This document shows, in pieces, positions 9,140 to 16,180 of a stretch of DNA of 64,000 bases (its first letter is position 1; every line of letters begins with the position of its first letter). A program made the position numbers and the translations under genes. The notes below the pieces were generated by a model. That model worked only from the letters and a program-made list of their open reading frames with translations, was not told the origin of the DNA and ran no database searches. The stretch comes from UBA6168 sp041163745 (GTDB lineage Bacteria; Bacteroidota; Bacteroidia; Chitinophagales; Saprospiraceae), in the NCBI GenBank assembly GCA_041163745.1, contig JBEAQU010000065.1, positions 50,925 through 114,924 on the forward strand, in the 5' to 3' direction.

Positions 9140-9147
9140 CAAATATA
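9140..9147 (-). promoter_or_regulatory. -7 promoter box upstream of lgt
   Basis: TATATTTG on the minus strand, exact TAnnTTTG, about 154 bp before the lgt start. The remaining gap 8987-9272 shows no gene. Confidence 0.5.
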
Positions 9148-9272
9148 GTTTGTGGAACGGAATTAGGAGGTTTCTCCGGCGGTAAACGAGCAATTAATGC
9201 CAGGCTCAGCCGTGGCATGGACTCACCTGCAGGGAATCGTCGGCTTACCGGCGGAATAGGGCGGGCGCACCG

Positions 9273-9872
9273 TCAGCCGGTCAAAAGGGCTTGCATGAGT
9301 TGTGGGAAAGCCTGGGCATCTGAATATAACCGGTCGTTGTAGCAGTTGGCGCGGCACTTGAAAAGTTGGGGCTTTTCATCGTGAAGCACCAGTTCGAGGG
9401 TGATGTTACCGAATTTCTGGTCGAACCGCCTGTTTTCCGACCAGGCGGGTCGGGGCTTCAGATAATGACGTTCGACGGTTTCCACCCGGTCGGTATTTGT
9501 CCAGGAACGTGTATCGGACAGCTGCACCTTGTAGTCGAGGGAACATACCCGGTCCCGGAAGTGGTCCAGCAGGAAGGTCAGCTCCTGCCTGGAATAGTCG
9601 GTACGGTGGAGATGGATGGCGAATCCCTTTGAGGAGGGGGTGTGCAGGAAATCAACGGCGGGATCCACATCGTCGGGCAGCACCTGCCAGACGGCGTATT
9701 GGTCGTGAAGCCAATCCAAGATTCGCCGATGCCGAAGGGACCCCTGCCAGGCGCGGAACGCCTGCATGTCGGCTTCCGACCGGTGGATGACTTCATGCAG
9801 GTAAGGGTTCGCCGCGGAACTTTCCGATGCCTGCCGGAACAACCCCTTGAGATAATCCCAGATGTCTTTCAT
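9273..9872 (-). CDS. Conserved hypothetical protein
   Basis: A 199-residue soluble protein without signal peptide or membrane segment. It is mixed alpha/beta, rich in Trp, Arg and Asp, with an N-terminal helix (KDIWDYLKGLF) and a C-terminal strand-rich half ending in a helix (FPQLMQALL). I do not recognise a domain. The start at 9872 was chosen as the first ATG with a folded-looking N-terminus. It follows the ferritin gene on the same strand with 34 bp between, so the two may be cotranscribed. No function is proposed. Confidence 0.65.
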   Translation of the reverse strand: MKDIWDYLKGLFRQASESSAANPYLHEVIHRSEADMQAFRAWQGSLRHRRILDWLHDQYAVWQVLPDDVDPAVDFLHTPSSKGFAIHLHRTDYSRQELTFLLDHFRDRVCSLDYKVQLSDTRSWTNTDRVETVERHYLKPRPAWSENRRFDQKFGNITLELVLHDEKPQLFKCRANCYNDRLYSDAQAFPQLMQALLTG

Positions 9873-9906
9873 ACGATCCGGTTGTAAGCGCGGGGTATGC
9901 CTCGGT

Positions 9907-10434
9907 TCATGCCGCTTCCGTCCCATCCGCCGCAGCCTTGGCGGCATGGAGTGCCTCCAGTTCCTTGTCAATGAAATACAGGCTTTGGGGCCCGTCTCCG
10001 ATCAGCCGGATACGGTCGAGCACTGTCCGCATCTGCGATTCCTCCTCCCGTTGCTCGACGATGTACCACTGAAGGAACGTGTCGGTCGCGTGGTCGTTCT
10101 CCTCGCGGGCCAGCGTCACCAGTCGGTTGATGCTGCGGGTTACCTGCTGCTCGTGTTCGTACACAGACTGGAAGACCGCCTGCACGGAGCCGAACGTATG
10201 AGGCGGTTCCTGTATGCCGGGGGTTTTCGCAAAGGCGTCGACTTCCGCCATATAATCGAAAATCCGGAGCATGTGCATCCGTTCTTCCTCGGATTGTTGC
10301 TTTAGGAACGCGGCACATCCCTTCAATCCCTGTTGGTCACACCAGGTCGACATGGCCAGATATAGAAAGGAGGCCTTGCCCTCCATGGCGATCTGTTGGT
10401 TCAGCGCCGATTCCATGTTGGTGGATATCATCAT
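9907..10434 (-). CDS. ftnA: Bacterial non-heme ferritin
   Basis: Iron-storage protein of the ferritin-like four-helix bundle family that oxidises Fe(II) and stores it as mineral. The 175-residue sequence starts with the usual helix A (ESALNQQIAMEGKASFLYLAMSTWC), carries the ferroxidase ExxH in helix B (EEERMHMLRIFDYM), and has the helix C/D residues NDHATDTFLQWYIVEQREEE. All expected iron ligands appear to be present. There are two tandem ATG codons at 10434 and 10431, either of which gives the family's N-terminus. The 382-bp divergent gap to parA holds no gene that I can see. Confidence 0.93.
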   Translation of the reverse strand: MMISTNMESALNQQIAMEGKASFLYLAMSTWCDQQGLKGCAAFLKQQSEEERMHMLRIFDYMAEVDAFAKTPGIQEPPHTFGSVQAVFQSVYEHEQQVTRSINRLVTLAREENDHATDTFLQWYIVEQREEESQMRTVLDRIRLIGDGPQSLYFIDKELEALHAAKAAADGTEAA

Positions 10435-10738
10435 ACTGTTCGGTTGTTTACGAACCAGGCCACCGCTTGTTTTTGGGAATGCGCCTTCACGCACGGTCTT
10501 TGCGGCTTGATCCGACAAGTATCCAATTATAACCGTTTCCCGACGATTTGGTTTGGAGCAAGCTGGAACACAAGTTGCCGGCCACCTTGCGAAAGCCTTC
10601 TGTTTTACCAATCCGGTACATTCGTCTGCAAATTCGACGGGAAAAAGATCCGGCTTGTTTTTCCGGTGCTTGCGCGTCAGATGACGTATCCGCTGCCGGT
10701 TGCCGTAAAATTGCGCTAAAAAACAACGGTAATATTGT

Positions 10739-10746
10739 TAGATTTG
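10739..10746 (+). promoter_or_regulatory. -7 promoter box for parA
   Basis: TAGATTTG on the plus strand, exact TAnnTTTG, ends 70 bp before the parA ATG and lies in an AT-rich stretch of the 382-bp gap. Confidence 0.5.
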
Positions 10747-10816
10747 CAATAAGCTACGACAGACCGGCGGACGGAAAGCACGAATCGGACGGTGTCAGCG
10801 CAAAAGGCTTTTCTTT

Positions 10817-11578
10817 ATGGCGAAGATTATTTCCATTCTGAATCACAAAGGAGGGGTAGGCAAGACTACCAGCACAATCAACATCGGTGCTGGACTGGTG
10901 GAGCTGGGGAAAAAGGTGATGTTGATCGACCTTGACCCGCAGGCGAACCTCAGTCTTTCCCTGGGAATACCCCGGCAGACCAACACGATCTACGAAGCGC
11001 TCCGTGGCGAGTCCGAACTGGAGCCGTTCACGGTTCGTGAAGGGCTGGATGTCGTGATGTCCACCCTGGACCTCTCCGGTGCGGAAATGGAGCTTATCAA
11101 TGAGGCGGGGCGGGAATACCTGTTGCGGGAATTGTGCGAACCGTTGAAGGAAGAGTATGATTACGTCATCATCGATTGTCCGCCTTCCTTGGGCTTGTTG
11201 ACGCTGAATGCCCTGGCAGCCAGCGATTTTGTCTACATTCCATTGCAAACCCAGTTTCTCGCCCTGCAAGGGCTCGCCAAGATCAAGCAGGTCATTGACA
11301 AGGTGAAATTCCGGCTGAACAAGAAGTTGGAGATAGGGGGGGTCATCGCCACCATGTATGACAACCGCAAGATTCTGAACAGAGATGTGGTGGACACCAT
11401 TCGGAAATATTTTGGCGAAAAGGTGTTCGATACGCTTATTCGGGACAATGTGGCGTTGGCGGAGGCACCCTCCCAACGCAAGGATATTTTCAATTACAAC
11501 CGTACCAGCATCGGTGCGGAAGATTATATGAACCTGTGCAAGGAAATACTGTCCCGCATAGAGGTGACAGCCGCCTGA
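10817..11578 (+). CDS. parA: ParA family ATPase
   Basis: Walker-type ATPase of the ParA/Soj family that positions DNA cargo on the nucleoid by ATP-dependent DNA binding. The 253-residue protein is the short form without an N-terminal HTH. It has the deviant Walker A KGGVGKTT at 11-18, the Walker A' region (VMLIDLDPQANLS) and a Walker B-like strand (YVIIDCPPSLGLLTLNAL). No ParB with a KorB/ParB HTH follows. Instead the next gene, 113 bp downstream, encodes a small protein with a ribbon-helix-helix-like C-terminus, an arrangement known from plasmid type Ib partition systems. It could also serve chromosome segregation here. Confidence 0.93.
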   Translation: MAKIISILNHKGGVGKTTSTINIGAGLVELGKKVMLIDLDPQANLSLSLGIPRQTNTIYEALRGESELEPFTVREGLDVVMSTLDLSGAEMELINEAGREYLLRELCEPLKEEYDYVIIDCPPSLGLLTLNALAASDFVYIPLQTQFLALQGLAKIKQVIDKVKFRLNKKLEIGGVIATMYDNRKILNRDVVDTIRKYFGEKVFDTLIRDNVALAEAPSQRKDIFNYNRTSIGAEDYMNLCKEILSRIEVTAA

Positions 11579-11691
11579 TGCCGTTCCGTTCGTCATCGAA
11601 GGCCTTGGCGCCCTCCCAAGGGTGGGTGGCCATCTAACCCGGAAGCCGACGACATAGTTCCTGGTCCTCAGTTGCCGTAAACGCAATCGTT

Positions 11692-12240
11692 TTGAGCAAG
11701 AAAAAATTCACGGATGGTCTGGAAAGCATTTTCACCACGCCCTATGGGACGGAGGGGGGATCGGGCACCGCATTCCTGGAAGGTGGCGGACATCCGGCAG
11801 GTGCGAACCAGGGGGATAGGCATGATCCAAGGCGTTCCGCCTCCAGGAAAGACTTCACCACAGACCTGGATTCCTTGCTCGAGTCCGCCATGCAGGAAAC
11901 CTTCGAGGAACGGATGCAACAGAAGGGGCAATCCGCAAAACCCGGGGATACGAAAGGCATGCCCCCTGCAAAATCCCCGCAGGTATTCCATCAGCAGACA
12001 CACCGGCGCCGGCCAGGTGGCGGCTTGGATGTCCTGATCCGCCGGACGGTCGAGATGGGTGCCGTGGAAGAGGATGCAAGCGGTACAAAACGGCTGACTG
12101 TCTCCTTCGACAAGGAAAAACTGAACAAGCTGAAAATTATCGCTCGCCTGGAAAAAGCCTATCTGAAGGACATACTGGGAGAGATCATAGACGAATACAT
12201 CTCCCGCTACGAGGAACAGCAGCGAAACAACCTGGGTTGA
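11692..12240 (+). CDS. Ribbon-helix-helix-like DNA-binding protein downstream of parA, TTG start
   Basis: A 182-residue protein whose last ~50 residues (KRLTVSFDKEKLNKLKIIA, AYLKDILGEIIDEYI) have the strand-helix-helix pattern of ribbon-helix-helix regulators. The N-terminal two thirds are low-complexity, Gly/Pro/Arg-rich and probably disordered. A short motif occurs twice there: KKKFTDGLES near residue 3 and RKDFTTDLDS about 50 residues later. No ATG occurs in frame near the N-terminus; the TTG at 11692 gives MSKKKFTDG and is taken as start. By position it is the likely centromere-binding partner of ParA, with the basic tail as ParA contact; this is inference. No DNA repeats are evident in the 113-bp gap before it. 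Confidence 0.65.
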   Translation: MSKKKFTDGLESIFTTPYGTEGGSGTAFLEGGGHPAGANQGDRHDPRRSASRKDFTTDLDSLLESAMQETFEERMQQKGQSAKPGDTKGMPPAKSPQVFHQQTHRRRPGGGLDVLIRRTVEMGAVEEDASGTKRLTVSFDKEKLNKLKIIARLEKAYLKDILGEIIDEYISRYEEQQRNNLG

Positions 12241-12272
12241 GCCCCCCTGTCTGAATGGTTTGTCGAAGGCCC

Positions 12273-12866
12273 TCAGCGTGCGGCTGCGAGCATCCGAACC
12301 TGCTCGAAGAGCAGGTCCTCGTCCCCCGGCATGTATTTCCGTTTGTGATGAACGATGTTTCCCTCCTGGTCCAATAGGAAAACCTGTGGCAGGCCGTTCA
12401 GTTTTCCCGGCATGATCTCCCCGAACTCCCGGTTGACATCCAGGTAGGCCGGAAAAGGCCAGTCGCTATCCCTCACCCTTTGCACAAATGCTTCCCGGTT
12501 ACGCGGAAAATCTATGGACACAGCCATCAGGTTGAATTGCTCCGCTTCCTGCCACTGCCTGTATTTGGTTGCGATGGCGGTAAGTTCCATCCGACAGGGC
12601 CCGCAGGTGGTGAGCCAAAACATCAGCACGGTCGGCCGGCCATTCATCGGAAATACAGATGAGGAGCTGAAGACATGGCCATCGGCATCCGCAAGGGTGA
12701 TGTCGTAAGGATAAGTACGGTCGATTTGTTCCGCTGGTCTTGCCGTTTCCTCATATGTTCGGACAAGCTTGTCGGGAGCCGGGGATTGTGCGGAGAGGCA
12801 GGTGCCGGAAAGAAGCAGCCAGGCAGCTGCGGTCAGCAAATAGGTATGTGTTGGGTGTCGGTCCAT
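12273..12866 (-). CDS. TlpA/ResA-like periplasmic thioredoxin
   Basis: A 197-residue exported thiol-disulfide oxidoreductase. A hydrophobic signal segment (LLTAAAWLLLSGTCLSAQ) is followed by an AhpC/TSA-TlpA-type thioredoxin domain with the active site TTCGPCRME (CGPC at 88-91). The cis-Pro region is GLPQVFLLDQEGNIV. CGPC with the upstream FWLTT strand is typical of Bacteroidota TlpA-like reductases acting on periplasmic disulfides or c-type cytochrome maturation. No partner gene is adjacent. It is convergent with the parA partner gene (32 bp). Confidence 0.88.
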   Translation of the reverse strand: MDRHPTHTYLLTAAAWLLLSGTCLSAQSPAPDKLVRTYEETARPAEQIDRTYPYDITLADADGHVFSSSSVFPMNGRPTVLMFWLTTCGPCRMELTAIATKYRQWQEAEQFNLMAVSIDFPRNREAFVQRVRDSDWPFPAYLDVNREFGEIMPGKLNGLPQVFLLDQEGNIVHHKRKYMPGDEDLLFEQVRMLAAAR

Positions 12867-12994
12867 GGCTGTATGATATGAACAGGTGACATTCAGACTG
12901 GCAGGCAAAAACATGGCCATCCGGCAGCTGTCTCCCCCAAGTTCCAAATTTATGAGGAAAGAAACAAAGTATCCGTCGCTTGCAAATGGATTTA

Positions 12995-13002
12995 TACCTT
13001 TG
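12995..13002 (+). promoter_or_regulatory. -7 promoter box before the structured leader of the DUF5606 gene
   Basis: TACCTTTG on the plus strand, an exact match to the strongest form of the Bacteroidota -7 box, 193 bp before the ATG at 13196. Transcription from here would include the hairpin-rich region that follows. Confidence 0.6.
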
Positions 13003-13195
13003 CCGCTCCGTTGGTCCGGAGGCGGACATCGCGGAGCCGCAACCTTAGGAACAGGGTCGTCCCGATTTTCGGGACGAATGTAACCAGTCCCTCCCTGGCA
13101 ACGGTCCGGCTTGGTGCCTCGGAACCATCGGACAGGACTTTAGTCCGTAGCAAATGCTCGGACAGCCTGAGCAACAGACTGCAATTTCAATAATT
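13003..13195 (+). other. Hairpin-rich untranslated leader or dispersed palindromic element
   Basis: This 193-bp stretch between a TACCTTTG box and the DUF5606 start contains at least four well-formed inverted repeats. They are CGTCCCGA/TCGGGACG at 13058-13076 (8 bp, 3-nt loop); GTCCG/CGGAC at 13104-13133 with an inner TGGT/ACCA pairing; GGACT/AGTCC at 13135-13146; and TGCTC/GAGCA at 13155-13173. It has no convincing reading frame. It could be a 5' leader with a regulatory fold, a small RNA transcribed from the promoter, or a REP-like dispersed element. It does not match tRNA, tmRNA, SRP RNA, RNase P or 6S signatures that I can recall. Confidence 0.5.
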
Positions 13196-13636
13196 ATGAA
13201 TATCAAAGACCTTGTGATTGTAACCGGGATGCCCGGCGTGCAGAAAATCGTGGCGAACCGCAGCAACGGGATGTTGGTGGAAGACCTCGACAATGGGAAA
13301 GTCCGTTTCGCATCCATTCGAAAACACCAGTTCTCCCCATTGGAAAGCATATCCATTTTCCTGGAAAACGACGATGCGATTGAAATCAAGGAAGTGTTCC
13401 GGAAGATGCTCGACCAGCTGGAATCACTTCCCATCGTCTCCCCGGACACCGATGCTGCCGGATTGCGCGCTTATTTTTCCGAAATATTGCCGGACCATGA
13501 CCGGGACCGGGTTCATACGGGAGATATCCGGAAAGTCATCCGGTGGTTCAATTTCCTGCATGACAGGGGCTATACGACACAACAAGACCCTGCCGCAACG
13601 GAAACGGAAGGATCGGAAACGGAAATGGATGCCTAG
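13196..13636 (+). CDS. DUF5606-type small Bacteroidota protein
   Basis: A 146-residue soluble protein. Its N-terminal half (VIVTGMPGVQKIVANRSNGMLVEDLDNGKVRFASIRKHQFSPLESISIF, split here only by domain) is a small beta-rich domain I associate with DUF5606, a family nearly confined to Bacteroidota. The C-terminal half is helical and ends in an acidic, Thr/Glu-rich tail. Function is unknown. The ATG at 13196 has an A/T-rich leader (TTTCAATAATT) without Shine-Dalgarno sequence, normal for the phylum. The strong upstream promoter and structured leader suggest regulation at the RNA level. Confidence 0.7.
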   Translation: MNIKDLVIVTGMPGVQKIVANRSNGMLVEDLDNGKVRFASIRKHQFSPLESISIFLENDDAIEIKEVFRKMLDQLESLPIVSPDTDAAGLRAYFSEILPDHDRDRVHTGDIRKVIRWFNFLHDRGYTTQQDPAATETEGSETEMDA

Positions 13637-13737
13637 GAAAATCCAGGGCATCCATTTCAACGTCGGCCGGTTGTGATTACGGGAAAGCCTGCTTCCGGAA
13701 TGCAGATCGTAAGTGAGATGTCCGATTGGCAGGCGGG

Positions 13738-14988
13738 TCAGACCACACCGGCCATGTATTGTTCCGCAATCGCCTTGTATTGCCCGCCGACCAGCTTTTC
13801 CTTCACAGCCTTGAAGGCGGCGATTGTTTCGTCTATATCCTGTTGTGTATGGACGGCGGTGGGAATCAGGCGCAGGATGATCATCCCCTTCGGGATGACG
13901 GGATAAACGACAATTGAACAGAAGACGCCGTAATTTTCCCGCATATCGTGGACAAGCGCCATGGCCTCCCCCACTTCCCCATGCATATAGACCGGAGTCA
14001 CACAGGAGTTGGTCTCTCCGATATCGAAACCGGCTTCCCGCAGGCCTCCCTGTAGGGCGGCGACGTTATCCCACAGCCGCTGCCGAAGCACCGGCTGTGT
14101 GCGCAGGAGCTCCAAGCGTTTCAATGCACCGATGACGAGGGGCATCGGCAGGGACTTGGCGAAGATTTGAGACCGCATGTTGAAGCGGAGGTGTTGGATC
14201 ATGAATTTCTCACCCGCGAAGAAAGCGCCGATACTGGCCATGGATTTCGCGAAGGTTGAGAAATAGACATCCACGTCCTGCATGATACCTTGTTCCTCGC
14301 AGGCACCCGCACCACTTGGACCCAGCATCCCGAAGCCGTGGGCATCGTCGACCATCAGGCGGAATTCATATTTTTCCTTGAGGGCTGCAATTTCACGGAG
14401 TTTGCCCTGGTCGCCCCGCATGCCGAATACACCTTCGCTGATGACGAGGATGCCACCGCCGGTCTCTTCCACGATTTTGGTTGCACGGGCGAGGTTCTTA
14501 TCCAGGCTTTCGATGTTGTTGTGTTCGAAGGCGAACCGTTTGCCGTGGTGGAGCCGGACGCCGTCAACGATACAGGCATGGGATTCCGCATCATAGACGA
14601 CGACATCATGCCGGTTGAGCAGGCTGTCTATGGCGGACAGGATGCCTTGGTAGCCGAAATTGACCAACAGAACGGATTCCTTGCCGACAAAATCCGCCAA
14701 TTCCTGTTCCAGTTGGTCATGATATCGGGTGGCACCGCTCATCATCCGGGCTCCCATCGGGTAGGCCATCCCCCAGTCCTTCGCCGCCCGTGCATCCGTG
14801 TCGCGGACCTCCGGATGGTTGGCCAGCCCCAGGTAGTTGTTTATGCTCCAGCAGATGACTTCCTTCCCCTGGAACATCATCCGGTTTCCCAGTTCCCCTT
14901 CCAGTTTCGGAAACATGAAGTAGCCGTCCGCCACTTCGGAGAATCGTCCCAAAGGACCGGGATTTCTGAACTTCTCGAATAAATCCAT
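13738..14988 (-). CDS. Alpha-oxoamine synthase: cysteate fatty acyltransferase or serine palmitoyltransferase-like
   Basis: PLP enzyme of the alpha-oxoamine synthase family that condenses an amino acid with an acyl-CoA/ACP and releases CO2. The 416-residue protein has the N-terminal SINNYLGLANHPEVR, AYPMGARMMSG, the PLP-contacting DDAHGFGMLG and the Schiff-base Lys248 in STFAKSMASIGAF. It is only distantly related to the second family member at 25.9 kb, which sits in the ceramide cluster. In Bacteroidota, paralogues of this length with SINNYLGLAN and YPMGARMMSG are candidates for making the sulfonolipid precursor 3-ketocapnine from cysteate. Serine as substrate remains possible. No cysteate synthase gene is adjacent. 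Confidence 0.8.
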   Translation of the reverse strand: MDLFEKFRNPGPLGRFSEVADGYFMFPKLEGELGNRMMFQGKEVICWSINNYLGLANHPEVRDTDARAAKDWGMAYPMGARMMSGATRYHDQLEQELADFVGKESVLLVNFGYQGILSAIDSLLNRHDVVVYDAESHACIVDGVRLHHGKRFAFEHNNIESLDKNLARATKIVEETGGGILVISEGVFGMRGDQGKLREIAALKEKYEFRLMVDDAHGFGMLGPSGAGACEEQGIMQDVDVYFSTFAKSMASIGAFFAGEKFMIQHLRFNMRSQIFAKSLPMPLVIGALKRLELLRTQPVLRQRLWDNVAALQGGLREAGFDIGETNSCVTPVYMHGEVGEAMALVHDMRENYGVFCSIVVYPVIPKGMIILRLIPTAVHTQQDIDETIAAFKAVKEKLVGGQYKAIAEQYMAGVV

Positions 14989-15171
14989 AGTGTTCTTGAG
15001 TTATACGATGTTAAGGAACAGTGTCAGCATGTGTGGTGTACCTGCTTGGATTCCTGCTTTGCCGGTGGATGTGAATGGCAACGGGGGGAACCGGCTGACG
15101 GGTATTGGCAAGGGACATGGTCGTACGTACGGCCACGGGTGTTGTTGCCCGGTAGCCCGCTGATGACGCTG

Positions 15172-15179
15172 CAAAATTA
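15172..15179 (-). promoter_or_regulatory. -7 promoter box upstream of the oxoamine synthase gene
   Basis: TAATTTTG on the minus strand fits TAnnTTTG and lies about 184 bp before the start at 14988, just downstream of the coiled-coil gene's stop. Confidence 0.4.
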
Positions 15180-15193
15180 CGAAATGTCCCGCG

Positions 15194-15916
15194 TTAATTT
15201 GATTTTAACCCGGACAGCCGCCTTTTAATTTCTTCCAGCAATTGTTTCTGCAGCTCGATTTTTTCCATGGTGTCACCTTGCTGTTGCTGGTTGGTGACGA
15301 TTTCGTCCTGGGTCTGTTGTATCTTCTTTTCCGCTTCCTCGATGGTTCGCCGGAAGCCGGTGTGCTGGCGTTCCAGCCGTTCGAGGTCGGTTTCCATGGA
15401 TCGCAGTTTTTTCTCCGCCGTATGGAGCTGTTCTGTGGTATGGGCGATCCGGCAGGCGTGGACATAGCGGAGCAGGATCTTTTCCGCTTCTTCGTATTGC
15501 ACCTTCCATTTCGAACTGAGATATTCCTCCCCCAGGTCGAACCAGGTCGACAGCTGGGGCGTCCCGTCTTCGGTTTCACCGGCACGGCTGTACACTTGTA
15601 TGGGATTCACCCCGTTGATGCCGACGATTTCGACCGTCGTGACGTATTCCCCGTTGCTGCGCACGACCCGCCTGGTTTTTCCACCGTAGTCCGACAGGAA
15701 GGATTTCCAGGTTTCCTCCGCCAATTTGGCGTCTCCACCGTCCAGCGTGACGACCAATGCGTTCTGAATACCTTCCGACATCGTTTCCATGACCTCCATG
15801 ACCTTGCCGCTGCCTTCTGCGGCAAACGCGAACCTGTCGCCTGCCTGAGCGCGTCCGATCGGGGGGAAGCAGACGGTCAGCAGCAGGCATGAGACAAAAA
15901 GAAGCGTTTTCTCCAT
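15194..15916 (-). CDS. Exported coiled-coil protein of unknown function
   Basis: A 240-residue protein with a signal peptide (TLLFVSCLLLTVCFPPIGRAQ). Residues ~25-130 look globular, with a VVTLDGGDAKLAEETWKSFL segment; the C-terminal ~100 residues are a long heptad-repeat helix rich in Glu, Gln, Lys and Arg. No catalytic motif is visible. I recall similar exported coiled-coil proteins as conserved hypotheticals in Saprospiria-type genomes, but no function. The start is ATG 15916. A TAACTTTG box at 16066-16073 gives a leader of about 145 nt. Confidence 0.7.
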   Translation of the reverse strand: MEKTLLFVSCLLLTVCFPPIGRAQAGDRFAFAAEGSGKVMEVMETMSEGIQNALVVTLDGGDAKLAEETWKSFLSDYGGKTRRVVRSNGEYVTTVEIVGINGVNPIQVYSRAGETEDGTPQLSTWFDLGEEYLSSKWKVQYEEAEKILLRYVHACRIAHTTEQLHTAEKKLRSMETDLERLERQHTGFRRTIEEAEKKIQQTQDEIVTNQQQQGDTMEKIELQKQLLEEIKRRLSGLKSN

Positions 15917-16065
15917 GGTTGTACGGTTGAAGCGGGTGGTTTGAACAGTTGGATCGTGCGGTAAGCACCTTCCTGCCCGCACTGTTTGTCACAAGTTCGG
16001 TGGTGATCGGAACGGGCATCGCGATCGTTCGGATGCGGAGGCCTTGCCAAATCATGCCACCGGTA

Positions 16066-16073
16066 CAAAGTTA
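16066..16073 (-). promoter_or_regulatory. -7 promoter box for the coiled-coil gene
   Basis: TAACTTTG on the minus strand, exact TAnnTTTG, about 150 bp upstream of the start at 15916. Confidence 0.5.
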
Positions 16074-16168
16074 GGTGCTTGGAAGATATTTTTCCGTTGT
16101 ATGAGGCGTCGGATTCATGGCAAAGGAGGGCGACGGAGGCGGAAAGGGGCGGTTACGGCGCAAGCGAT

Positions 16169-16176
16169 TATATTTG
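16169..16176 (+). promoter_or_regulatory. -7 promoter box 4 bp before the PMT-type glycosyltransferase start (predicted leaderless)
   Basis: TATATTTG on the plus strand, exact TAnnTTTG. Four bases (TGGG) separate it from ATG 16181. This also argues that the true start is 16181 and not an upstream in-frame codon, since the box would otherwise lie inside the gene. Confidence 0.6.
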
Positions 16177-16180
16177 TGGG

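Noticed and set aside
12992..13174. 60-codon minus-strand frame across the hairpin region
   Set aside because: Arg/Leu-rich and created by reading through palindromes; no leader, domain or promoter.
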